Assembly (NCBI GenBank): GCA_037783545.1
Contig: JBBELK010000379.1
Span: forward strand, 1-64,000
DNA: 64,000 nucleotides
From: Henricia sp. BOLD:AAB3569
Lineage: Eukaryota; Echinodermata; Asteroidea; Spinulosida; Echinasteridae
Direction of reading: 5' to 3'
Below the pieces are notes generated by a model that did no database searches, was not told where the DNA came from, and was given only the letters and a program-made list of their open reading frames with translations. The position numbers and the translations under genes are program-made. Position 1 is the stretch's first letter; every line of letters begins with the position of its first letter. Positions 11,012 to 21,874 of this stretch are shown here, piece after piece.

Positions 11012-14000
11012 TCAGACAGCCACGGTTTGCGTGAGAGCAGTCAGGAAGCCTCAACCCAGTTTTTTCTACACTTTGAAATTTCTCTGCCATTTCCCGGCGA
11101 AAGTCTGTCAATTTTTTATGACAAGTGCGCAATATAGAGAGTTTAGGGCATGCAAAATTTGAAGTTCGTCGGAACATTTTTCGACCTCCAAATTTGCCGA
11201 CGTTTGGACCACACTTTGACCAAATTGCCGAGCCAAACTGCGGTGCGTTAACGACAGTCCGAATGACTGAGCATGCGCACAACTCAGGAGTACCCCAAAG
11301 AGGTGTGTACAGACAGCCACGGTTTGCGTGAGAGCAGTCAAGAAGCCTCAACCCAGTTTTTTCTAAACTTTGAAATTTCTCTGCCATTTCCCGGCGAAAG
11401 TCTGTCAATCTTTTATGACAAGTGCGCAATATAGAGAGTTTAGGGCATGCAAAATTTGAAGTTCGTCGGAACATTTTTCGACCTCCAAATTTGCCGACGT
11501 TTGGACCACACTTTGACCAAATTGCCGAGCCAAACTGCGGTGCGTTAACGACAGTCCGAATGACTGAGCATGCGCACAACTCAGGAGTACCCCAAAGAGG
11601 TGTGTACAGACAGCCACGGTTTGCGTGAGAGCAGTCAGGAAGCCTCAACCCAGTTTTTTCTAAACTTTGAAATTTCTCTGCCATTTCCCGGCGAAAGTCT
11701 GTCAATTTTGTATGACAAGTGCGCAATATAGAGAGTTTAGGGCATGCCAAATTTGATGTTCGTCGGAACATTTTTCGACCTCCAAATTTGCCGACGTTTG
11801 GACCACACTTTGACCAAATTGCCGAGCCAAACTGCGGTGCGTTAACGACAGTCCGAATGACTGAGCATGCGCACAACTCAGGAGTACCCCAAAGAGGTGT
11901 GTACAGACAGCCACGGTTTGCGTGAGAGCAGTCAGGAAGCCTCAACCCAGTTTTTTCTAAACTTTGAAATTTCTCTGCCATTTCCCGGCGAAAGTCTGTC
12001 AATTTTTTATGACAAGTGCGCAATATAGAGAGTTTAGGGCATGCAAAATTTGAAGTTCGTCGGAACATTTTTCGACCTCCAAATTTGCCGACGTTTGGAC
12101 CACACTTTGACCAAATTGCCGAGCCAAACTGCGGTGCGTTAACGACAGTCCGAATGACTGAGCATGCGCACAACTCAGGAGTACCCCAAAGAGGTGTGTA
12201 CAGACAGCCACGGTTTGCGTGAGAGCAGTCAGGAAGCCTCAACCCAGTTTTTTCTAAACTTTGAAATTTCTCTGCCATTTCCCGGCGAAAGTCTGTCAAT
12301 TTTTTATGACAAGTGCGCAATATAGAGAGTTTAGGGCATGCAAAATTTGAAGTTCGTCGGAACATTTTTCGACCTCCAAATTTGCCGACGTTTGGACCAC
12401 ACTTTGACCAAATTGCCGAGCCAAACTGCGGTGCGTTAACGACAGTCCGAATGACTGAGCATGCGCACAACTCAGGAGTACCCCAAAGAGGTGTGTACAG
12501 ACAGCCACGGTTTGCGTGAGAGCAGTCAGGAAGCCTCAACCCAGTTTTTTCTAAACTTTGAAATTTCTCTGCCATTTCCCGGCGAAAGTCTGTCAATTTT
12601 TTTATGACAAGTGCGCAATATAGAGAGTTTAGGGCATGCAAAATTTGAAGTTCGTCGGAACATTTTTCGACCTCCAAATTTGCCGACGTTTGGACCACAC
12701 TTTGACCAAATTGCCGAGCCAAACTGCGGTGCGTTAACGACAGTCCGAATGACTGAGCATGCGCACAACTCAGGAGTACCCCAAAGAGGTGTGTACAGAC
12801 AGCCACGGTTTGCGTGAGAGCAGTCAGGAAGCCTCAACCCAGTTTTTTCTAAACTTTGAAATTTCTCTCCCATTTCCCGGCGAAAGTCTGTCAATTTTTT
12901 ATGACAAGTGCGCAATATAGAGAGTTTAGGGCATGCAAAATTTGAAGTTCGTCGGAACATTTTTCGACCTCCAAATTTGCCGACGTTTGGACCACACTTT
13001 GACCAAATTGCCGAGCCAAACTGCGGTGCGTTAACGACAGTCCGAATGACTGAGCATGCGCACAACTCAGGAGTACCCCAAAGAGGTGTGTACAGACAGC
13101 CACGGTTTGCGTGAGAGCAGTCAGGAAGCCTCAACCCAGTTTTTTCTAAACTTTGAAATTTCTCTGCCATTTCCCGGCGAAAGTCTGTCAATTTTTTATG
13201 ACAAGTGCGCAATATAGAGAGTTTAGGGCATGCAAAATTTGAAGTTCGTCGGAACATTTTTCGACCTCCAAATTTGCCGACGTTTGGACCACACTTTGAC
13301 CAAATTGCCGAGCCAAACTGCGGTGCGTTAACGACAGTCCGAATGACTGAGCATGCGCACAACTCAGGAGTACCCCAAAGAGGTGTGTACAGACAGCCAC
13401 GGTTTGCGTGAGAGCAGTCAGGAAGCCTCAACCCAGTTTTTTCTAAACTTTGAAATTTCTCTGCCATTTCCCGGCGAAAGTCTGTCAATTTTTTATGACA
13501 AGTGCGCAATATAGAGAGTTTAGGGCATGCAAAATTTGAAGTTCGTCGGAACATTTTTCGACCTCCAAATTTGCCGACGTTTGGACCACACTTTGACCAA
13601 ATTGCCGAGCCAAACTGCGGTGCGTTAACGACAGTCCGAATGACTGAGCATGCGCACAACTCAGGAGTACCCCAAAGAGGTGTGTTCAGACAGCCACGGT
13701 TTGCGTGAGAGCAGTCAGGAAGCCTCAACCCAGTTTTTTCTACACTTTGAAATTTCTCTGCCATTTCCCGGCGAAAGTCTGTCAATTTTTTATGACAAGT
13801 GCGCAATATAGAGAGTTTAGGGCATGCAAAATTTGAAGTTCGTCGGAACATTTTTCGACCTCCAAATTTGCCGACGTTTGGACCACACTTTGACCAAATT
13901 GCCGAGCCAAACTGCGGTGCGTTAACGACAGTCCGAATGACTGAGCATGCGCACAACTCAGGAGTACCCCAAAGAGGTGTGTACAGACAGCCACGGTTTG

Positions 14001-14084
14001 CGTGAGAGCAGTCAAGAAGCCTCAACCCAGTTTTTTCTAAACTTTGAAATTTCTCTGCCATTTCCCGGCGAAAGTCTGTCAATG
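11012..14084 (+). repeat. 9-mer higher-order repeat, two units offset by 2,674 bp
   Basis: Private variants recur 2,674 bp apart (nine monomers plus one base): TTCAGACAG at 11012 and 13686, TTCTACACTTTG at 11069 and 13743, GTCAAGAAG at 11341 and 14015. A fourth site in the T-tract is mutated in both copies at the same place but to different bases, C at 11410 and G at 14084. Coordinates given run from the first to the last diagnostic site; the true unit edges cannot be fixed because the flanking monomers match consensus. A related but indel-laden version of the same series lies near 8041-8380. Confidence 0.85.
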
Positions 14085-16889
14085 TTTTATGACAAGTGCG
14101 CAATATAGAGAGTTTAGGGCATGCAAAATTTGAAGTTCGTCGGAACATTTTTCGACCTCCAAATTTGCCGACGTTTGGACCACACTTTGACCAAATTGCC
14201 GAGCCAAACTGCGGTGCGTTAACGACAGTCCGAATGACTGAGCATGCGCACAACTCAGGAGTACCCCAAAGAGGTGTGTACAGACAGCCACGGTTTGCGT
14301 GAGAGCAGTCAGGAAGCCTCAACCCAGTTTTTTTCTAAACTTTGAAATTTCTCTGCCATTTCCCGGCGAAAGTCTGTCAATTTTTTATGACAAGTGCGCA
14401 ATATAGAGAGTTTAGGGCATGCAAAATTTGAAGTTCGTCGGAACATTTTTCGACCTCCAAATTTGCCGACGTTTGGACCACACTTTGACCAAATTGCCGA
14501 GCCAAACTGCGGTGCGTTAACGACAGTCCGAATGACTGAGCATGCGCACAACTCAGGAGTACCCCAAAGAGGTGTGTACAGACAGCCACGGTTTGCGTGA
14601 GAGCAGTCAGGAAGCCTCAACCCAGTTTTTTCTAAACTTTGAAATTTCTCTGCCATTTCCCGGCGAAAGTCTGTCAATTTTTTATGACAAGTGCGCAATA
14701 TAGAGAGTTTAGGGCATGCAAAATTTGAAGTTCGTCGGAACATTTTTCGACCTCCAAATTTGCCGACGTTTGGACCACACTTTGACCAAATTGCCGAGCC
14801 AAACTGCAGTGCGTTAACGACAGTCCGAATGACTGAGCATGCGCACAACTCAGGAGTACCCCAAAGAGGTGTGTACAGACAGCCACGGTTTGCGTGAGAG
14901 CAGTCAGGAAGCCTCAACCCAGTTTTTTCTAAACTTTGAAATTTCTCTGCCATTTCCCGGCGAAAGTCTGTCAATTGTTTATGACAAGTGCGCAATATAG
15001 AGAGTTTAGGGCATGCAAAATTTGAAGTTCGTCGGAACATTTTTCGACCTCCAAATTTGCCGACGTTTGGACCACACTTTGACCAAATTGCCGAGCCAAA
15101 CTGCGGTGCGTTAACGACAGTCCGAATGACTGAGCATGCGCACAACTCAGGAGTACCCCAAAGAGGTGTGTACAGACAGCCACGGTTTGCGTGAGAGCAG
15201 TCAGAAAGCCTCAACCCAGTTTTTTCTAAACTTTGAAATTTCTCTGCCATTTCCCGGCGAAAGTCTGTCATTTTTTTATGACAAGTGCGCAATATAGAGA
15301 GTTTAGGGCATGCAAAATTTGAAGTTCGTCGGAACATTTTTCGACCTCCAAATTTGCCGACGTTTGGACCACACTTTGACCAAATTGCCGAGCCAAACTG
15401 CGGTGCGTTAACGACAGTCCGAATGACTGAGCATGCGCACAACTCAGGAGTACCCCATAGAGGTGTGTACAGACAGCCACGGTTTGCGTGAGAGCAGTCA
15501 GGAAGCCTCAACCCAGTTTTTTCTAAACTTTGAAATTTCTCTGCCATTTCCCGGCGAAAGTCTGTCAATTTTTTATGACAAGTGCGCAATACAGAGAGTT
15601 TAGGGCATGCAAAATTTGAAGTTCGTCGGATAATTTTTTCGACCTCCAAATTTGCCGACGTTTGGACCACACTTTGACCAAATTGCCGAGCCAAACTGCG
15701 GTGCGTTAACGACAGTCCGAATGACTGAGCATGCGCACAACTCAGGAGTACCCCAAAGAGGTGTGTACAGACAGCCACGGTTTGCGTGAGAGCAGTCAGG
15801 AAGCCTCAACCCAGTTTTTTCTAAACTTTGAAATTTCTCTGCCATTTCCCGGCGAAAGTCTGTCAATTTTTTTATGACAAGTGCGCAATATAGAGAGTTT
15901 AGGGCATGCAAAATTTGAAGTTCGTCGGAACATTTTTCGACCTCCAAATTTGCCGACGTTTGGATCACACTTTGACCAAATTGCCGAGCCAAACTGCGGT
16001 GCGTTAACGACAGTCCGAATGACTGAGCATGCGCACAACTCAGGAGTACCCCAAAGAGGTGTGTACAGACAGCCACGGTTTGCGTGAGAGCAGTCAGGAA
16101 GCCTCAACCCAGTTTTTTCTAAACTTTGAAATTTCTCTGCCATTTCCCGGCGAAAGTCTGTCAATTTTTTATGACAAGTGCGCAATATAGAGAGTTTAGG
16201 GCATGCAAAATTTGAAGTTCGTCGGAACATTTTTCGACCTCCAAATTTGCCGACGTTTGGACCACACTTTGACCAAATTGCCGAGCCAAACTGCGGTGCG
16301 TTAACGACAGTCCGAATGACTGAGCATGCGCACAACTCAGGATTACCCCAAAGAGGTGTGTACCTACAGCCACGGTTTGCGTGAGAGCAGTCAGGAAGCC
16401 TCAACCCAGTTTTTTCTAAACTTTGAAATTTCTCTGCCATTTCCCGGCGAAAGTCTGTCAATTTTTTTATGACAAGTGCGCAATATAGAGAGTTTAGGGC
16501 ATGCAAAATTTGAAGTTCGTCGGAACATTTTTCGACCTCCAAATTTGCCGACGTTTGGACCACACTTTGACCAAATTGCCGAGCCAAACTGCGGTGCGTT
16601 AACGACAGTCCGAATGACTGAGCATGCGCACAACTCAGGAGTACCCCAAAGAGGTGTGTACAGACAGCCACGGTTTGCGTGAGAGCAGTCAGGAAGCCTC
16701 AACCCAGTTTTTTCTAAACTTTGAAATTTCTCTGCCATTTCCCGGCGAAAGTCTGTCAATTTTTTTATGACAAGTGCGCAATATAGAGAGTTTAGGGCAT
16801 GCAAAATTTGAAGTTCGTCGGAACATTTTTCGACCTCCAAATTTGCCGACGTTTGGACCACACTTTGACCAAATTGCCTTTTTCTAAAA

Positions 16890-16913
16890 TGTTTTATTCG
16901 TCCGAATAAAACA
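16890..16913. repeat. Perfect 11-bp-arm palindrome at insert left end (copy 1)
   Basis: Arms TGTTTTATTCG and CGAATAAAACA are exact reverse complements separated by two bases (TC). The palindrome places an AATAAA hexamer on each strand. It sits 11 bp inside the insert's left edge. It could be an element-end structure or a hairpin; function is unknown. Confidence 0.9.
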
Positions 16914-16962
16914 CGCTAACCAGTCCAACGTTGTTACCGATAGAACCAGTGCTTCAGCCGTT

Positions 16963-17257
16963 GTCGTTGCCAGTCCAGGTCATTTATCCACTAAGCGTTC
17001 GCCGTTATTGCCAAATTTCCTCATTCGTAGTCGTTGCCAGTCCAGGTCATTTATCCACTAAGCGTTCGCCGTTATTGCCAAATTTCCTCATTCGTAGTCG
17101 TTGCCAGTCCAGGTCATTTATCCACCAATTGTTCGCCGTTATTGCCAAATTTCCTCATTCGTTGTCGTTGCCAGTCCAGGTCATTTATCCACCAAATTTC
17201 CTCATTCGTTGTCGTTGCCAATCCAGGTCATTATCCGGCGAGTATTCTCCATCACAA
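16963..17257 (+). repeat. 67-bp tandem repeat inside insert, copy 1
   Basis: The unit begins GTCGTTGCCAGTCCAGGTCA and starts at 16963, 17030, 17097, 17164 and 17211, giving steps of 67, 67, 67 and 47 bp. The fourth unit (from 17164) lacks about 20 bp in its middle, and the last is partial, trailing off after CATTATCCGG. The third unit has CCACCAATTGTTCGCC where the first two have CCACTAAGCGTTCGCC. Each unit carries one AGGTCA hexamer. Confidence 0.92.
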
Positions 17258-17581
17258 TCATCACCAATCTTGGTCGATCGTGTCCGAGTATCAGGTCATA
17301 TCCTTCGAGAAGCACCACAGGTACATCCTCATAAAACCACAATCGTCACCAGTCCAGGTCTGGAAGAATCAAGACCGCAGACTCGGATCCAATCGTGTTC
17401 CAAAATTGCATCGGCGTTCCCCGTGACGTACGTACTGGTCACTCCATCATTGAGCAACGTTCCAGGACATCACGGGATTCCGCGAAAAACTCCTCCAAAC
17501 TACCTATGTGCAAGGGTAGTCCTTTGGAAAGCGGTCATCACAGGCCAGCGAGGAAAGAACCCGTACGCCAACCCGACCGCC
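17258..17581. other. Right part of insert copy 1, no recognisable gene
   Basis: About 320 bp of apparently single-copy sequence apart from its twin at 44373-44696. It has a sixth AGGTCA at 17293-17298, a further CCAGTCCAGGTC echo of the tandem repeat near 17349, and the palindrome ACGTACGT at 17426-17433. Short open frames exist on both strands, but none shows a domain I recognise. I see no promoter, terminator or RNA gene. Confidence 0.7.
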
Positions 17582-17604
17582 CCAAACTGCGGTGCGTTAA
17601 CGAC
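17582..17604 (+). repeat. 23-bp partial satellite duplicated at insert right junction
   Basis: After the insert, a 23-bp satellite piece starting CCAAACTGCGG and ending GTTAACGAC is present, then satellite restarts from CGAGCC and the same 23 bp occurs again at 17609-17631. The other insert copy lacks this duplication and passes straight from CCCCAAACTGCG into normal monomer. Confidence 0.9.
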
Positions 17605-18904
17605 CGAGCCAAACTGCGGTGCGTTAACGACAGTCCGAATGACTGAGCATGCGCACAACTCAGGAGTACCCCAAAGAGGTGTGTACAGACAGCCACGGTT
17701 TGCGTGAGAGCAGTCAGGAAGCCTCAACCCAGTTTTTTCTAAACTTTGAAATTTCTCTGCCATTTCCCGGCGAAAGTCTGTCAATTTTTTTATGACAAGT
17801 GCGCAATATAGAGAGTTTAGGGCATGCAAAATTTGAAGTTCGTCGGAACATTTTTCGACCTCCAAATTTGCCGACGTTTGGACCACACTTTGACCAAATT
17901 GCCGAGCCAAACTGCGGTGCGTTAACGACAGTCCGAATGACTGAGCATGCGCACAACTCAGGAGTACCCCAAAGAGGTGTGTACAGACAGCCACGGTTTG
18001 CGTGAGAGCAGTCAGGAAGCCTCAACCCAGTTTTTTCTAAACTTTGAAATTTCTCTGCCATTTCCCGGCGAAAGTCTGTCAATTTTTTTATGACAAGTGC
18101 GCAATATAGAGAGTTTAGGGCATGCAAATTTTGAAGTTCGTCGGAACATTTTTCGACCTCCAAATTTGCCGACGTTTGGACCACACTTTGACCAAATTGC
18201 CGAGCCAAACTGCGGTGCGTTAACGACAGTCCGAATGACTGAGCATGCGCACAACTCAGGAGTACCCCAAAGAGGTGTGTACAGACAGCCACGGTTTGCA
18301 TGAGAGCAGTCAGGAAGCCTCAACCCAGTTTTTTCTAAACTTTGAAATTTCTCTGCCATTTCCCGGCGAAAGTCTGTCAATTTTGTATGACAAGTGCGCA
18401 ATATAGAGAGTTTAGGGCATGCAAAATTTGAAGTTCGTCGGAACATTTTTCGACCTCCAAATTTGCCGACGTTTGGACCACACTTTGACCAAATTGCCGA
18501 GCCAAACTGCGGTGCGTTAACGACAGTCCGAATGACTGAGCATGCGCACAACTCAGGAGTACCCCAAAGAGGTGTGTACAGACAGCCACGGTTTGCGTGA
18601 GAGCAGTCAGGAAGCCTCAACCCAGTTTTTTTCTAAACTTTGAAATTTCTCTGCCATTTCCCGGTGAAAGTCTGTCAATTTTTTATGGCAAGTGCGCAAT
18701 ATAGAGAGTTTAGGGCATGCAAAATTTGAAGTTCGTCAGAACATTTTTCAACCTCCAAATTTGCCGACGTTTGGACCACACTTTGACCAAATTGCCCAGC
18801 CAAACTGCGGTGCGTTAACGACAGTCCGAATGACTGAGCATGCGCACAACTCAGGAGTACCCCAAAGAGGTGTGTACAGACAGCCACGGTTTGCGTGAGA
18901 GCAG

Positions 18905-21874
18905 TCAGGAAGCCTCAACCCAGTTTTTTTCTAAACTTTGAAATTTCTCTGCCATTTCCCGGCGAAAGTCTGTCAATTTTTTATGACAAGTGCGCAATAT
19001 AGAGAGTTTAGGGCATGCAAAATTTGAAGTTCGTCGGAACATTTTTCGACCTCCAAATTTGCCGACGTTTGGACCACACTTTGACCAAATTGCCGAGCCA
19101 AACTGCGGTGGGTTAACGACAGTCCGAATGACTGAGCATGCGCACAACTCAGGAGTACCCCAAAGAGGTGTGTACAGACAGCCCCGGTTTGCATTAGAGC
19201 AGTCAGGAAGCCTCAACCCAGTTTTTTCTAAACTTTGAAATTTATCTGCCATTTCCCGGCGAAAGTCTGTCAATTTTTTATGACAAGTGCGCAATATAGA
19301 GAGTTTAGGGCATGCAAAATTTGAAGTTCGTCGGAACATTTTTCGACCTCCAAATTTGCCGACGTTTGGACCACACTTTGACCAAATTGCCGAGCCAAAC
19401 TGCGGTGCGTTAACGACAGTCCGAATGACTGAGCATGCGCACAACTCAGGAGTACCCCAAAGAGGTGTGTACAGACAGCCACGGTTTGCGTGAGAGCAGT
19501 CAGGAAGCCTCAACCCAGTTTTTTTCTAAACTTTGAAATTTCTCTGCCATTTCCCGGTGAAAGTCTGTCAATTTTGTATGGCAAGTGCGCAATATAGAGA
19601 GTTTAGGGCATGCAAAATTTGAAGTTCGTCGGAACATTTTTCGACCTCCAAATTTGCCGACGTTTGGACCACACTTTGACCAAATTGCCGAGCCAAACTG
19701 CGGTGCGTTAACGACAGTCCGAATGACTGAGCATGCGCACAACTCAGGAGTACCCCAAAGAGGTGTGTACAGACAGCCACGGTTTGCGTGAGAGCAGTCA
19801 GGAAGCCTCAACCCAGTTTTTTCTAAACTTTGAAATTTCTCTGCCATTTCCCGGCGAAAGTCTGTCAATTTTTTATGACAAGTGCGCAATATAGAGAGTT
19901 TAGGGCATGCAAAATTTGAAGTTCGTCGGAACATTTTTCGACCTCCAAATTTGCCGACGTTTGGACCACACTTTGACCAAATTGCCGAGCCAAACTGCGG
20001 TGCGTTAACGACAGTCCGAATGACTGAGCATGCGCACAACTCAGGAGTACCCCAAAGAGATGACAGACAGCCACGGTTTGCGTGAGAGCAGTCAGGAAGC
20101 CTCAACCCAGTTTTTTTCCAAACTTTGAAATTTCTCTGCCATTTCCCGGCGAAAGTCTGTCAATTTTTTATGACAAGTGCGCAATATAGAGAGTTTAGGG
20201 CATGCAAAATTTGAAGTTCGTCGGAACATTTTTCGACCTCCAAATTTGCCGACGTTTGGACCACACTTTGACCAAATTGCCGAGCCAAACTGCGGTGCGT
20301 TAACGACAGTCCGAATGACTGAGCATGCCCACAACTCAGGAGTACCCCAAAGAGGTGTGTACAGACAGCCACGGTTTGCGTGAGAGCAGTCAGGAAGCCT
20401 CAACCCAGTTTTTTTCTAAACTTTGAAATTTCTCTGCCATTTCCCGGCGAAAGTCTGTCAATTTTTTATGACAAGTGCGCAATATAGAGAGTTTAGGGTA
20501 TGCAAAATTTGAAGTTCGTCGGAACATTTTTCGACCTCCAAATTTGCCGACGTTTGGACCACACTTTGACCAAATTGCCGAGCCAAACTGCGGTGGGTTA
20601 ACGACAGTCCGAATGACTGAGCATGCGCACAACTCAGGAGTACCCCAAAGAGGTGTGTACAGACAGCCCCGGTTTGCATGAGAGCAGTCAGGAAGCCTCA
20701 ACCCAGTTTTTTCTAAACTTTGAAATTTATCTGCCATTTCCCGGCGAAAGTCTGTCAATTTTTTATGACAAGTGCGCAATATAGAGAGTTTAGGGCATGC
20801 AAAATTTGAAGTTCGTCGGAACATTTTTCGACCTCCAAATTTGCCGACGTTTGGACCACACTTTGACCAAATTGCCGAGCCAAACTGCGGTGCGTTAACG
20901 ACAGTCCGAATGACTGAGCATGCGCACAACTCAGGAGTACCCCAAAGAGGTGTGTACAGACAGCCACGGTTTGCGTGAGAGCAGTCAGGAAGCCTCAACC
21001 CAGTTTTTTTCTAAACTTTGAAATTTCTCTGCCATTTCCCGGTGAAAGTCTGTCAATTTTGTATGGCAAGTGCGCAATATAGAGAGTTTAGGGCATGCAA
21101 AATTTGAAGTTCGTCGGAACATTTTTCGACCTCCAAATTTGCCGACGTTTGGACCACACTTTGACCAAATTGCCGAGCCAAACTGCGGTGCGTTAACGAC
21201 AGTCCGAATGACTGAGCATGCGCACAACTCAGGAGTACCCCAAAGAGGTGTGTACAGACAGCCACGGTTTGCGTGAGAGCAGTCAGGAAGCCTCAACCCA
21301 GTTTTTTCTAAACTTTGAAATTTCTCTGCCATTTCCCGGCGAAAGTCTGTCAATTTTTTATGACAAGTGCGCAATATAGAGAGTTTAGGGCATGCAAAAT
21401 TTGAAGTTCGTCGGAACATTTTTCGACCTCCAAATTTGCCGACGTTTGGACCACACTTTGACCAAATTGCCGAGCCAAACTGCGGTGCGTTAACGACAGT
21501 CCGAATGACTGAGCATGCGCACAACTCAGGAGTACCCCAAAGAGATGACAGACAGCCACGGTTTGCGTGAGAGCAGTCAGGAAGCCTCAACCCAGTTTTT
21601 TTCCAAACTTTGAAATTTCTCTGCCATTTCCCGGCGAAAGTCTGTCAATTTTTTATGACAAGTGCGCAATATAGAGAGTTTAGGGCATGCAAAATTTGAA
21701 GTTCGTCGGAACATTTTTCGACCTCCAAATTTGCCGACGTTTGGACCACACTTTGACCAAATTGCCGAGCCAAACTGCGGTGCGTTAACGACAGTCCGAA
21801 TGACTGAGCATGCCCACAACTCAGGAGTACCCCAAAGAGGTGTGTACAGACAGCCACGGTTTGCGTGAGAGCAG
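18905..21874 (+). repeat. 5-mer higher-order repeat, two tandem units of 1,485 bp
   Basis: Units 18905-20389 and 20390-21874 share a long list of private variants at an exact 1,485-bp offset. These are GGTGGGTTAAC (19111/20596), GACAGCCCCGG just downstream, AAATTTATCTGCC, GTATGGCAAG, AAAGAGATGACAG with a 3-bp deletion (20060/21545), TTTTTCCAAAC, and GCATGCCCAC (20329/21814). Few differences separate the units, for example GCATTAGAG versus GCATGAGAG near 19196/20681 and GGGTATGC near 20510. The near identity indicates a recent tandem duplication or an assembly duplication. Confidence 0.93.

Larger units (their letters stand above)
1..16878 (+). repeat. Satellite array, segment A (about 57 monomers of ~297 bp)
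   Basis: Head-to-tail copies of one ~297-bp monomer. The anchor ATGACAAGTGCGC recurs at 124, 421, 719, 1016, 1314 and so on, giving steps of 297 or 298 bp. Most monomers between 1 and 5460 and between 9620 and 16878 differ from consensus at only zero to three positions. The commonest differences are T-run lengths (CAGTTTTTT versus one extra T) and the T-tract just before the ATGACAAG anchor. No unique sequence, gene, RNA gene or CRISPR-like spacer lies in this stretch. The window opens inside a monomer (CCCCAAAGAGGTGTG), so the array extends to the left. Orientation is assigned + arbitrarily to the strand as given. Confidence 0.98.
16879..17581. other. 703-bp non-satellite insert, copy 1
   Basis: Satellite stops after CACTTTGACCAAATTGCC and unrelated sequence begins with TTTTTCTAAAATG; satellite resumes with CCAAACTGCGG. 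The insert holds a short palindrome at its left end, five to six copies of a 67-bp tandem repeat, and about 330 bp of apparently unique sequence to its right. A plus-strand frame stays open across most of it, from an alternative start near 16931 to 17707, but it runs on into satellite and is built largely of the tandem repeat, so I do not call it a gene. No flanking target-site duplication is evident. The second copy at 43994-44696 lies in the same phase of the monomer. Origin unknown: it could be a fragment of another repeat, a mobile element or a captured genomic piece. Its first ten bases, TTTTTCTAAA, also occur in the satellite itself, in CAGTTTTTTCTAAAC. Confidence 0.9.

Noticed and set aside
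16879-17581. Insert as a simple transposon insertion
   Set aside because: No target-site duplication and no long terminal inverted or direct repeats at its edges; the palindrome is internal to one end.
16931-17707. 258-codon frame through the insert (and 249 codons at 44046-44795)
   Set aside because: Starts at a non-ATG codon, consists largely of the 67-bp tandem repeat, and ends inside satellite; no domain recognised.
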